NCBI RefSeq assembly: GCF_029407905.1
Contig: NC_073630.1
Location: 44,541,001-44,605,000, forward strand
Origin: Bubalus kerabau
Taxonomy: Eukaryota > Chordata > Mammalia > Artiodactyla > Bovidae
Direction: 5' to 3'
Length of the DNA stretch: 64,000 bases
Every line of letters starts with the position of its first letter. Positions within the stretch are counted from its first letter, which is position 1. The position numbers and the translations under genes are program-made. This document shows positions 1-10,024 of this stretch, piece after piece. A model generated the notes under the pieces. That model searched no databases. It saw only the letters and a list, made by a program, of their open reading frames with translations, and had not been told where the DNA came from.

Positions 1-445
1 GGGAAATCATCACATACTCTAGAAAGAAAGTAGGGTTCAGACACTGCTATTTCCCTGGCTGCCCACTATAGTAATGATGGGTGGTTAAAATTTCTCTGAG
101 GAGAGGGAGTAAGCATGTGGCTATCTCACGCAAGTGTCTTGCATACACAGGTGACAACATTTGGCCTTGGTGCCTGGTCTTGCCTCCCCTCACTGCCATC
201 TTTGGCCATCGCTGCTGTGGGCACGTGACTGGAAAGAGAATTAGGAATTATGTTCTGGGCACTGAGCAAACCACCTGAGGAAAGCCATCACATTTTTCCC
301 TCTTAATCAGCCTGTGAAACAGCAGAGCTGCCTCCATCCTCCAGATAAAGCAAGAGGGATTCAGGAAACTGATGAACGCACATGGGTCTCTCAGCTAATA
401 AACTCTTAATAATTCAGTCCCCAATCTAATCCCTGAGGATTCCCA
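1..445. other. no recognisable feature
   Basis: Mixed-composition non-coding DNA. I see no repeat of a family I know and no credible coding frame; the 65-codon frame starting at 81 has no recognisable motif and no splice context. Confidence 0.5.
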
Positions 446-449
446 AAGC

Positions 450-640
450 TAATGATTTGCAGAAGTAACTGTAACACTTATCCTTTAGTGAGAGCATGCT
501 CAGCACTGGCGATTTTCTATGTATGAACTCATTTGGTCCCCACCACAGCTCTATGAGATAGAACTGTTCTCCATAGTGCTCATCAAGGAAACTGAGGCTA
601 CAGAAGGTTAAATAACATGTCCGAAATGATGACGGTTCCA
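450..640 (-). repeat. MIR SINE fragment, degraded
   Basis: Read on the plus strand this resembles the reverse complement of MIR: a stretch ending in an actcattt-like motif, then ctctatgagat, then aaggaaactgaggctacagaaggttaa, the usual MIR core and tRNA-side order. It is well diverged and has no visible target-site duplication, as expected for an ancient insertion. Confidence 0.55.
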
Positions 641-1224
641 TAATAAAAGTGAATCCTTGCTATTTCCTTCTCTCTCAGGAGCTTGTATATTTTGCCTGAG
701 GTTATTGATTTCAATCATGAGTCAGAATCAATATGCTTGATTAAGAAATGTATTTATGAAAGTAACAGAAATGTACAGATGAAATAAAGATGAAATAACA
801 CAGATGTAGGATGTATAAAGATAGACATTGCATTCATTTTTTGGATTTACCTTAGAATTTTTGTTTAGACATTTTATGCTGACATTTATTATAACATTTC
901 CTTTCAAATAGAACCCACTGAATACAAGTGGTGAGAAATTCAGTGGTGTCATACTGGTCTCTATTCTTCAGAAAACAACAGGCTATTGAGACATTGGTTT
1001 GTGGAGCCTCAGTGACAAATGCTCTTAGAAAGCAGCAGTGTGCATGCCAACCAGTGCATATTCTGTAAGGCCTTTGTCTCTTAGGGATAGTGAGCATCTA
1101 TTAATAGCCTACACTTGCAATTTGTGGCAGAGGCAATATTTTAGTGATTAAAAGCTGAGGTCGCAATGCCTGCTCTGCAATTTACTACAACTGATGTGCT
1201 GCCTACTACAGCCGTTTTTGTTAA
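641..1224. other. AT-rich intronic DNA, nothing recognised
   Basis: No family-specific repeat or gene signature seen. The overlapping minus-strand frames of 74 and 81 codons between 728 and 1097 are low-complexity chance frames. Confidence 0.5.
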
Positions 1225-1440
1225 CTGCTCATTAGGTTGCTGAATGCTTATTATGGGTCAGGGACTATTCCAGGCAGTTTGCATTTAATCCTCTTAATGG
1301 TTCCAAGATGGATTATTGATCCCATTTTATGGAGGAGAAAACTGAGCTCAGAGAGGAAAAACAAATTGTTAATGGCCATGCAATTAATAAGCTGCAAAAC
1401 TCACATTTGAAGCCCAGATGTCCAATTTAACAGCCAGTGT
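1225..1440 (-). repeat. MIR SINE, nearly full length
   Basis: The plus strand shows the reverse-complement MIR order: a cttattatgggtcagg segment, tttaatcctcttaatgg, cccattttatggaggagaaaactgagctcagagagg, then a gcaattaataagctgcaaaa segment. Divergence is high and no duplication remains. Confidence 0.65.
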
Positions 1441-2144
1441 TTCCTCCCCAATGTGACTCTGTAGAACTGAAGATGGATGGTAATGTGACCATGCAAGAGC
1501 CGGTATCAGCTTTGTCGTGAGGGCTAGGCTGGTAGATCCTATACAAGCTCCACGAGGCACTATTACCTCAGTCCTATCTAATTCTTAGCGGTTTAGATGA
1601 GTAGCCCAGCCTAAGACCGAATGTGCAAGGACATATTCTGGGGTGTGTGAGAAAGACTGTGGATATCAGAGACAACGGTGGAAAGGTTGATTCTGATAGA
1701 TGGAATGGGGACTGAATTACAAGGTGGGTCAAGGTCATCAGGGGATGCCTTGTTCTGTGCCTATGCCTATGTTCTATGCCTATGTTTCCTCCCTGTTCTA
1801 TGAAATGGGAATGATCATACCTAACTCTCTGGGTGGTTACGATCAAACATGTGACTATAAGTCCAGCACCCAACTCCAATCCTGCGCATACACCAGACGC
1901 TCCATCTAACACTCTCCTGGCATTCTCCGTGGCAGTGGCCCTGGAGGGCCTTCTGTCCAGGCCCTGGTGTTAGGGAGAATAACAGACACACCTTGACATG
2001 ATGGCAACAGTACTTCCATAGACCAGGACGTACTTGCCACTTGAAACAACCCTGTCCATCTCACTCACTGTGACTGGTGGACAATTATGACAGATTAGGT
2101 CCTGACAAGGCACAATGGAAACTCCACCAGTGCCTCACTTGGTG
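1441..2144. other. unassigned DNA with a small internal repeat
   Basis: No gene or known repeat. A short direct repetition of the tatgcctatgttc motif lies around 1760-1795 and makes local frames on both strands open. I treat the 112-codon minus frame and 69-codon plus frame here as by-products of that repetition. Confidence 0.45.
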
Positions 2145-2354
2145 GTGGTAGTGTTTAGTCACTAAGTCGTGTCCGACTCTTTGGACCCCATGGACTGTAA
2201 CTCACCGGACTCCTCTGTGCTTGGGATTTCCCAGGCAAAATAATGGAGTGGATCACCATTCCTTTCTCCAGGGAATCTTCCTGAGCCAAGGATCGAACCC
2301 ACGGCTCCTGCATTGGCAGGTGGTATCCTTACCACTGAATCACCAGGGGAGCCC
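2145..2354 (-). repeat. Bov-tA SINE
   Basis: On the plus strand it runs from the ttagtcactaagtcgtgtccgac end through gggaatcttcctgagccaagg to the tRNA-derived head ending accaggggagccc at 2354. The tRNA-like B-box region (gatcgaaccca) is readable. The two opposed frames in this span are shadows of the SINE. Confidence 0.85.
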
Positions 2355-2935
2355 CTGTGTTTCACTAGATGATGGAAAAGCACTAAAATATAAAAATTCA
2401 TGTTCTCTTTATAAGCCTAGATGTTTTCTTCTCAAATGAAATTCCCCAGAGCCTGTTCTACTATAACAATGCTCCTGACTTTTCCTACCTGAGACAAAGA
2501 AGCCCTTTGGTTGGCCCTGGGTGCTTCCCCCAGGCTTTGAGTGGCTCCAGGAAATCCAGAAGTCTGCCTAAGCCTCAGACTACTCATCTACTGCCAGGTA
2601 ACCCTTTCTCTGTCTTCCCCCCAAGATAAAACAAGATAAAGTTAAGCCAGGGATGTATGGGGACTATATCCAGTCACTTACTCATATGTAAAAATGCCTC
2701 CTATTTTGATAGAACTCAAAATTGTTTCCAAAGCCTTTGTTTGCCAAATACCCCACTTCCTTGCTAAGCTTAAATTATATATTGCCTCTTTCAGATAGAC
2801 TTAGATCCCTACAAACCAGCTCAGTCAGACTAAGTGACTTTTCTGAAGATCACAGCTCAAACAGGGATGCACCTGAGGAGAATCTTGGTCTCAGAACAGC
2901 AGCTCATTAAAGCATGCTTCTCCAGTTCTTCTCCA
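2355..2935. other. unassigned DNA
   Basis: No known repeat signature and no credible gene. The 62-codon frame at 2722-2910 has no recognisable motif. Confidence 0.45.
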
Positions 2936-3240
2936 GGGCTTCCCTGATAGCTCAGGTGGTAAAGAATTCACCTGCAACACAGGAGACCCCGGTTTGATTC
3001 CTGGGTCAGGAAGATCCGCTGGAGAAGGGATAGACTACCCACTCCATTATTTTTGGGCTTCCCTTGTGGCTCAACTGGTAAAGAATCCACCTGCAATGTG
3101 GGGGACCTGGGTTTGATCCCTGGGTTGGGAAGATCCCTGGAGAAGGGAAAGGCTACCCACTGGTCTGGAGAATGCCATGGAGTCCATGCAGTCGCAAAGA
3201 GTCGGACATGACTGAGCGACCTTCTCTTCACTTCACTTTC
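2936..3240 (+). repeat. Bov-tA SINE with doubled tRNA head
   Basis: Two tRNA-derived heads follow each other: one starts at 2936 (gggcttccctgatagctcag) and a second near 3055 (gggcttcccttgtggctcaa). Both are followed by the gatccctgggt box. One Bov-A tail (gcagtcgcaaagagtcggacatgactgagcgac) ends near 3240. The layout indicates a composite dimer-head subtype and not two complete insertions, because the first unit lacks a tail. Confidence 0.85.
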
Positions 3241-3540
3241 CTCCTCACTTCTCCAGTTCTACCATGGACCTGCAAATCCCAAAGGATCTCCATTCACCAA
3301 AAGTCTGATTAGCTCTAATGCCTCATTCTTTGGAGTGTAGTCCATGAACCGGCAGTTTGGGCCTTATTTGGGAGCAGTTAATATTCGTGAAAAATGCAGA
3401 GTGGCAAGCCCTATTCAGACCTGCTGATTCAAGACAGGGATTCAACAAGAGCCCCAGGTGATCCACTGGCACAATGAAGTTAGAAAGTCCTGCCGTGGAG
3501 GAGGACTCTCATTTTCCAGGGAGGGAAACTCAGCTTCAGC
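3241..3540. other. unassigned DNA
   Basis: About 300 bases with no recognised repeat. The 74-codon frame at 3474-3698 crosses from this unique DNA through the MIR into the BovB, so it is accidental. Confidence 0.4.
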
Positions 3541-3624
3541 CAAATGACTTTCCAGTGCATCCCACAACAGAATCCATTTTAGATTCCAGGATTCCAATTC
3601 AGCAGTGTAACTTTGGGCACTGTG
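3541..3624 (+). repeat. MIR SINE, left part, split by a BovB
   Basis: Sequence around 3590-3624 (cagcagtgtaactttgggcactgtg) matches the MIR core where the consensus has agctgtgtgaccttgggca. It breaks at 3624, and the expected continuation (gggcctttgtttcc...gtgaaatgagggta) resumes after the BovB at 6566. Confidence 0.6.
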
Positions 3625-4171
3625 GTGAACCTATCAAAAGTAGGAAGTCAAGAAACACCTGGAGTAACTGGCAAATTTGGCCTTGGAGCGCAGAATGAAG
3701 CAGGGCAAAGGCTAATAGTGTTCTGCCAAGAGAACACACTGATCATAGCAAACACCCTCTTCCAACAACACAAGAGAAGACTCTACACATGGACATCACC
3801 AGATGGTTGACACCGAAATCAGGTTGATTATATTCTTTGCAGCCAAAGATGGAGAAGTTCTATACAGTCAGCAAAAAGAAGACCAGGAGCTGACTGTGTC
3901 TCAGACCATGAACTCCTTATTGCCAAATTCAGACTTAAATTGAAGAAAGTAGGGAAAACCACTAGACCATTCAGGTATGACCTAAATCAAATCCCTGATG
4001 AGTATACAGTGGAAGTGAGAAATAAATTTAAGGGACTATATCTGATAGACTGCCTGATGAACTATGGATGGAGGTTTGTGACATTGTACAGGAGACAGGA
4101 ATCAAGACCATTCCCAAGAAAGGAAATGCAAAAAAGCAAATTGGCTGTCTGAGGAGGCCTTACAAATAGCT

Positions 4172-5116
4172 ATGAAAAGAAGGGAAGTGAAAAGCAAAGG
4201 GGAAAAGGAAAGATATACCCATTTGAATGCAGAGTTCCAAAGAATAGCAAGGAGAGATAAGAAAGCCTTCCTCAGCGATCAATGCAAAGAAATAGAGGAA
4301 AACAATAGAATGGGAAAGACTAGAAATCTCTTCAAGAAAATTAGAGATACCAAGGGAAAATTTTATGCAAAGATGGGCTCAATAAATGACAGAAATTGTA
4401 GGGACCTAACAGAAGCAGAAGATATTAAGAGGTGTCAACGATACAAAGAAGAACTGTACAAAAAAGATCTTCACCATCCAGATAATCACTATGGTGTGAT
4501 CACTCACCTAGAGCCAGACATCCTGGAATGTGAAGTCAAGTGGGCCTTAGGAAGCATCACTATGAACAAGGCTAGTGGAGGTGATGGAATTCCAGGTGAG
4601 CTATTTCAAATCCTGAAAGATGATGCTGTGAAAGTGCTGCACTCAATATGCCAGCAAATTTGGAAAACTCAGCAGTGGCCACAGGACTGGAAAAGGTCAG
4701 TTTTCATTCCAATCCCAAAGAAAGGCAATGCCAAAGAATGCTCAAACTACAGCACAACTGCACTCATCTCACACGCTAGTAAAGTAATGCTCAAAATTCT
4801 CCAAGCCAGGCTTCAGCAATACGTGAACCGTGAACTTCCAGATGTTCAAGCTGGTTTTAGAAAAGGTGGAGGAACCAGAGATCAAATTGCCAACATCTGC
4901 TGGATCATCGAAAAAGCAAGACAGTTTCAGAAAAACATCTATTTCTGCTTTATTGACTATGCCAAAGCCTTTGACTGTGTGGATCACAATAAACTGTGGA
5001 AAATTCTGAAAGAGGTGGGAATACCAGACCCCCTGACCTGCCTCCTGAGAAATTGTATGCAGGTCAGGAAGCAACAGTTAGAACTGGACATGGAACATCA
5101 GACTGGTTCCAAATAG
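4172..5116 (+). pseudogene. BovB ORF2 reverse transcriptase fragment (dead)
   Basis: A 314-codon open stretch inside the 3636-6554 BovB. It covers the linker after the endonuclease and the first half of the reverse transcriptase: the IPKKGNAKECSNY-type segment, the QAGFRK turn, and motif A ending AFD at 4967-4975. After the LLRN codons near 5050 one base is missing compared with the other BovB copies in this window, so the last 20 or so residues are out of frame. The downstream half, with the FQIGKG segment and RYADDTTLM, continues in another frame at 4996-5334. It is not a host gene. Confidence 0.9.
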
Positions 5117-5626
5117 GAAAAGGAGTACTTCAAGACTGTATATTGTCACCCTACTTATTTAACTTATATGCAGAGTACATCATGAGAAACACTGGGCTGG
5201 AAGAAGCACAAGCTGAAATCAAGATTGCCGGGAGAAATATCAATAACCTCAGATATGCAGATGACACCACCCTTATGGCAGAAAGTGAAGAGGAACTAAA
5301 AAGCCTCTTGATGAAAATGAAAGAGGAGACTTAAAAAGTTGGCTTAAAGCTCAACATTCAGAAAACTAAGATCATGGCATCCGGTCCCATCACTTCATGG
5401 GAAATAAATGGGGAAACAGTGGAAATAGTGTCCGACTTTATTTTTCTGGGCTCCCAAATCACTGAAGATGGTGATTGCAGCCATGAAATTAAAAGACGCT
5501 TACTCCTTGGAAGGAAAGTTATGACCAACCTAGATAGCATATTAAAAAGCAGAGACATTACTTTGCCAACAATGGTCTGTCTAGTCATGGCTATGGTTTT
5601 TCCAGTGGTCATGTATGGATGTGAAA

Positions 5627-5672
5627 GTTGGACTATAAAGAAAGCTAATAAGTTGGACTATAAAGAAAGCTA
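5627..5672 (+). repeat. 21-bp target duplication at an L1 5' junction
   Basis: A 21-bp stretch of BovB beginning gttggactataaag is present at 5627-5647 and again at 5652-5672, separated by ataa. Its last 11 bases (aaagaaagcta) recur at 6151-6161 after the L1 A-rich tail. The target end is therefore present three times around the L1. Confidence 0.8.
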
Positions 5673-5673
5673 T

Positions 5674-6150
5674 AAAGAATGCATTTGAATAAGTTCTAAT
5701 GAGGAGGATGAAACTGGAGCCGATTATACAGAGTGAAGTAAGCCAGAAAGAAAAACACCAATACAGTATACTAATGCATATATATGGAATTTAGAAAGAT
5801 GGTAATGATAACCCTGTATGCGAGACAGCAAAAGAGACACAGATGTACAGAACAGTCTTTTGGACTCTGTGGGAGAGGGAGGCAGGGGATGATTTGGGAG
5901 ATTGGCATTGAAACATGTATAATATCATATAAGAAACGAATTGCCAGTCCAGGTTCGATGCAGGATACAGGATGCTTGGGGCTGGTGCACTGGGATGACC
6001 CAGAGGGATGGTATGGGGAGTGAGGCAGGAGGGGGGGTTCAGGATTGGGAACATGTGTGCACCCGTGGCAGATTCATGTTGATGCATGGCGAAACCAATA
6101 CAATACTGTAAAGTAATTAGCCTCTAATTAAAATAAATAAATTAAAAAAA
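5674..6150 (+). mobile_element. ruminant L1, 3' end, inserted in BovB
   Basis: Severely 5'-truncated L1. It begins in the last codons of ORF2: the translation reads EPIIQSEVSQKEKHQYS and ends at a TAG at 5792-5794. The 3' UTR follows, with tggactctgtgggag, gccagtccaggttcgatgca and gggatgacccagagggatgg motifs, then an AT-rich tail ending in poly-A at about 6150. The target duplication aaagaaagcta flanks it. It interrupts the BovB between the codons for a WTIKKA-like segment and the RIDAFE segment. Confidence 0.88.
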
Positions 6151-6565
6151 AAAGAAAGCTAAGCACAGAAGAATTGATGCTTTTGAACTGTGGTGTTGGA
6201 GAAGACTCTTGAGAATCCCTTGGACTGTGAGGAGATCCAACCAGTCCATCCTAAAGGAGATGAGTCCTGGGTATTCATTGGAAGGACTGATGTTGAAGCT
6301 GAAACTCCAGTACTTTGGCCACCTGATGTGAACAGCTGACTCATTGGAAAAGACCCCGATGCTGGGAAAGATTGAGGGCAGGAGGAGAAGGGGACGACAG
6401 ACTATGAGAAGGTTGGATGGCATCACCGACTCAATGGACATGGGTTTGGGTGGACTCTGGGAGTTGGTGATGGACAGGGAGGCCTGAGACCCCAGTTCAT
6501 GGGGTTGCAAAGAGCTGGACACGACTGAGCAACTGAACTGAACTGAACTGAACTGTGAACCTATC

Positions 6566-6660
6566 TGGGCCTTTGTTTCCACGTCAGTGAAATGAGGGTA
6601 TTCAAAAGTGCTTACTTCCTTCTAAGTATAAAATATGATGATATCTGTGAAAACACCTGA
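6566..6660 (+). repeat. MIR SINE, right part
   Basis: Continuation of the MIR started at 3541: gggcctttgtttccacgtcagtgaaatgagggta corresponds to the MIR ctcagtttcctcatctgtaaaatggggata region. Removing the BovB and one duplication rejoins the two halves in register. Confidence 0.6.
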
Positions 6661-7144
6661 TTAATGTCAAAGGCTAATGCAAAAAAATGTGTGTTCCATT
6701 ATAGCCAATGAAACTATTTTGAATCTTCAAATATTGTGTGTGTGCGTGTGAGTGCACACTTGCGTGCTCATGAGTTCTCGGAGCAGAACTGGGCCATGTA
6801 TGACAATTTTTGCCCTACTTAATTGACAATGTAACCTAATTCTCAGACTAGTTCCCAAAAAAAGAATCCTTTCTCTTTTGAATCTCAGAAGGGCTAAAAT
6901 GGATGGGCCCTCTGGGACTCACGGATGTGTTTCCACTGCCACATAGTCAAAGAAGCCTAAAATCACAGGGATTTATATCAAATGACATTAGATTTGGAAG
7001 CATGAGCTCAGGTGGGTGGCCTTTTGTTTTTCTAATTCCTAAGAGCCACCCAAATCGAGTGTAGCGTAGAGGGGAAAGAGAAAGAACAGGAAAATAAAAA
7101 GTTGGGAGAAGAGAAAAAAGACAAAGCGGGGGAGGGTTCTGTTG
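6661..7144. other. unassigned DNA with a short TG-rich run
   Basis: A tgtgtgtgcgtgtgagtg run sits at about 6735-6762. The rest shows no known repeat or gene. Confidence 0.5.
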
Positions 7145-7344
7145 ACAGTATCCATCCATTCACTAAACAAATATTTACTGATCAGTTTCTATATGGCAGA
7201 CATTGTTCTAGGTATCTTAGACACAGCCATGATCAAGGTCAGCAAGGATCCCACCGTTAGATGGTCTCGTGGTAGTGGAGAAGGAGTCACCTGTAAAAGC
7301 AAACAAATGACCGGGACAACTCAGGATCATAAAATGTGCTCGAG
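7145..7344 (-). repeat. L2 LINE 3' end fragment
   Basis: The plus strand has the antisense L2 tail order: attcactaaacaaatatttactgatc, tatggcagacattgttctagg, then a purine-rich stretch ggtagtggagaaggagtc. Diverged and without duplication. Confidence 0.55.
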
Positions 7345-7446
7345 GGGGACTTCTCTGGCTGTCCAGTGGTTAAGACTTGCACTTCCACTATGGAGGTCAG
7401 GGAACCAAGATCCTCAGTTCTGTGTGGTGTGACCAAAAAAAAAAAA
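7345..7446 (+). repeat. CHR-type tRNA SINE
   Basis: Starts ggggacttctctggctgtccagtggttaagac, has the ggaaccaagatcc box and ends gtgaccaaaaaa poly-A at about 7446. This is the short cetacean-hippo-ruminant SINE type, distinct from Bov-tA. Confidence 0.75.
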
Positions 7447-7765
7447 GGATAAAAAAATAGTATTACATATTAAAAAAAACCCCAAAACACTGCTTTGAGG
7501 TACGTGGGGTAGAGATGGAGTTCTGCTTTTGATTGGGGGACAGCACCTTTTGGGTCACGGTCAGGAGTGTGGGCATCAGTCTGAGTGTGGTAGGGTATCG
7601 CTGCTGGTCCAACTCATGTTCTATCTAAGAGCAGAAATTACAGTCTCAGGATCCCAGCACAGCAGCTCAGGTTCATAGATGCAAAGCAGGGGGACAGCAG
7701 CGTCTTTCTTACTTTTTTCTAACTTTCATCCCCTTTTCCTTTGAGATGTTTATTAAACACTTACT
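7447..7765. other. unassigned DNA
   Basis: No known repeat beyond the A-rich start; no gene signature. Confidence 0.4.
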
Positions 7766-7776
7766 ACACATCAGTT

Positions 7777-8020
7777 GGGCTTCCCAGGTGATGCTAGTGG
7801 TAAAGATGCTGTCTGCCAATGCAGGAGACATAAGAGAAGCGGGTTTGATCTCTGGGTTGGGAAGATCCCCTGGAGGAAGGCATGGCAACTCACTCCAGTA
7901 TTCTTGTCTGGAGAATCCCATGGACAGAGGAGCCTGGTGGGCTACAGTCCATAGGGTGGAAAGAGTAGGGCATGACTGAAGTGACTTAGCGTACATGTGC
8001 ATGCGTGCATGCACACACAC
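7777..8020 (+). repeat. Bov-tA SINE with CA-repeat tail
   Basis: Begins gggcttcccaggtgatgctag at 7777 and ends after a gcatgcgtgcatgcacacac microsatellite. The 11-bp target duplication acacatcagtt is exact at 7766-7776 and 8021-8031. The opposed 105- and 77-codon frames here belong to the SINE. Confidence 0.92.
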
Positions 8021-8031
8021 ACACATCAGTT

Positions 8032-8644
8032 ACTGTCTCTGAGAGCATTAACATTTGGTTCACTTTCTTATCAAGTTTGATTCATCTTTGTGAATTAGTA
8101 CCAGGTACCTAATCAAGAGCAATCAGTGATCCCCATTGCCAAGGGCAACTCCAGTTTGCTGTACTGCAGAACCTGTAACATGTAAAACTAAGATTCCATC
8201 CAGCTATATGGAATCAGAATCTTTAGGGGTGCCCCTGCCCATGGGTGACAAATGATGCTGAGAACCAGGCAAGCCTCTTCTCTGGGGCTCTTTCTCTGGT
8301 ACCAGCATCTCATCTCTGCTTCCTCAGTTGCCCTTAGTTTTTAGGGATCAGATCAAAGCCCCTCTCCTATACCAAGTCTCATGAGCATCTGTAACTCACA
8401 TTACTCTGAGTGCTATTCCTGGACTTACATCCTTATTGCCCCTCCCAGATGAAGGATACTGCCTTGAGGACTTGAGCTGATCCTTTAGCATTTTGCCCTC
8501 CCGGGATCTTGCCTCCCACTCAACAGAAATGTAACAAATGGTTATTGCTGATGATAAAAATGACCTCACTACAGAGAAACCTCAAGGGGCAAAGATGTCT
8601 CCACTGTATTTCAGGATGGGAAGAAATCATCGTAAGGATAACAA
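8032..8644. other. unassigned DNA
   Basis: About 600 bases with no repeat or coding signature that I recognise. Confidence 0.45.
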
Positions 8645-8745
8645 TGAATCAATGACACTGACAATGGTTAGTCTGTACTGAACAAACTGTGTGCTAGACA
8701 CTGGGCCAGCTGTTTGCAGCACCTCATAATCCAAACTATTCTCTA
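8645..8745 (-). repeat. MIR-like fragment
   Basis: gtgtgctagacactgggccagctgtttgcagcacctcataatccaa has the order of the reverse-complement MIR 3' half (tgtgccaggcactg...tttacat...tttaatcctca). Weakly conserved. Confidence 0.45.
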
Positions 8746-8839
8746 TCTAGTCTTTACCTTCATGACTCAGAATTTGATCCTAAAATTCAGGAAATTCCAT
8801 TTCCTGGTGGGAAATTCTCTTAGTAAACCTGGATTCCTA

Positions 8840-8990
8840 GAGTAACAGAGTGGTCCTTTTCAATCGCTCTGAACCTCAGTTTATATATTTGGAAAAATGG
8901 AATGATAAATCCTTGACTTTTCTCAAGGTTGTTGTGAGGATCAAATGTGACAAGCGCTCTGTAAACATAATAAGGAAGGCTAGACATAAA
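8840..8990 (+). repeat. MIR SINE fragment
   Basis: ctctgaacctcagtttatatatttggaaaaatggaatgataa followed by aaggttgttgtgaggatcaaatg and caagcgctctgtaaac is the forward MIR 3' half in order. Confidence 0.65.
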
Positions 8991-9869
8991 AATGAAGAAG
9001 AAAAATATTATTTGTTTCTGGCACAACACCAGAATTCCAAAAGAAATTGATTGTTTACTTCTGTGCTCCTGAATCGGATCTTATTTATTTGCAACATTGC
9101 CACTTTACTGGTTAAATCTGGACTTCTCTCAGAAACAGGTCATAAGTGAAACAGAGTTTGATTCAATGTAATATTGGAAGGCTGAAAAGCCCAGGGAAAC
9201 AAAATTCAATAAGTATCGACCAAGGTCCTTCATTTCTAGCTCACTTTGACAATAACCTTTATTTTTCAATTAATTAAACCAGCGTTTCTCCTACTCAAAT
9301 AACAGGCTGGACTTGGCAGGGCCTGGTGCTCAGCTCTTGCCTCTGCTTCTCTCTCCATGCTAGACCTGAGTGTGCTCTTCCATCCTGGAGTGGAAGGTGT
9401 CACCCACCCCACCTGGCGGGAAGTAGAATGTTCACCATGCTTCCGCAGCGTGATGGCCACCAAGGGAAATAATTTCTCTTGGAAACAGCCTTTCTGCCTG
9501 GTGCAGCTATGCCTAAACTCAGAGCTCAGGATGTGGCTCTGTGAGAGAAAGGCTTGAGGTTCCCTGGGGAGAAATGGAGGCATATTAATTGAGTGGAAAC
9601 AGGAAACCCTTTTGTCTCCCCGATAATATGAGCACTAGTATTGGAGATGGTTCATTTTTTTTCCTCTGGAGTTTTTTTTCTTTTTTTTTTTTTAACACTG
9701 ATAATATTCCCAAGAATGGTCATCTAAAAAGTATTAATACCTCGGTGTCAATTTGTCTATTAGATGTCTTTTCTGACAGGAAGGAAGTTCTGGGTTCATA
9801 GAATACATATTTACACATTTCAGGCTGCATGTAAGGTCTTTTAACTGCAGCATCTGACTCTTCACCATT
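8991..9869. other. unassigned DNA with T-rich run
   Basis: A T-rich stretch lies at about 9653-9694. The opposed frames of 105 and 66 codons at 9266-9583 have no recognisable protein similarity. Confidence 0.45.
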
Positions 9870-9960
9870 CCTCCGTATGGTTAAGAACTGAAGGTCAGAG
9901 GAGGACAGCAACTCCCACAGGTCACACAGTTGGCAGGTGGCAGTGATGTTTTGAGCACAT
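9870..9960 (-). repeat. MIR-like fragment, weak
   Basis: aactgaaggtcagaggaggacagcaactcccacaggtcacacagttggcaggtggcag follows the order of the reverse-complement MIR tRNA-proximal half. Only this short core is convincing. Confidence 0.4.
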
Positions 9961-10024
9961 ATAAATGTGGCCTTTATTCTATTATTCCTCATAGCTGTAT
10001 CAAACTGTATCAAATAAAGGAGAG

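Larger units (their letters stand above)
3636..6554 (+). mobile_element. BovB LINE, 5'-truncated, split by an L1
   Basis: RTE-type non-LTR retrotransposon, 5'-truncated within its endonuclease domain. An 11-bp duplication (gtgaacctatc) at 3625-3635 and 6555-6565 bounds it, and the 3' end is a short run of actga-like units. Endonuclease-like coding is broken by a stop near 3808. The reverse transcriptase part is longest at 4172-5116, with motif A (FIDYAKAFD) at about 4949-4975 and the YADD catalytic box at 5254-5265. The frame shifts by one base near 5050, just upstream of YADD, and a TAA follows near 5332, so this copy is dead. The C-terminal part resumes at 6151 after an L1 insertion. The copy is long for a bovid BovB fragment but lacks the 5' end. 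Confidence 0.92.

Noticed and set aside
2936..3240. tRNA gene suggested by intact A- and B-box-like text in Bov-tA heads
   Set aside because: The tRNA-like head of Bov-tA cannot be followed as a full cloverleaf and is continuous with the Bov-A tail; this applies to all Bov-tA copies here.
4172..5334. Reverse transcriptase frames as a domesticated host gene or retron
   Set aside because: They are the RT of a BovB LINE with a one-base frameshift near 5050, a stop near 5332, an L1 insertion and flanking target duplication, so the copy is dead.
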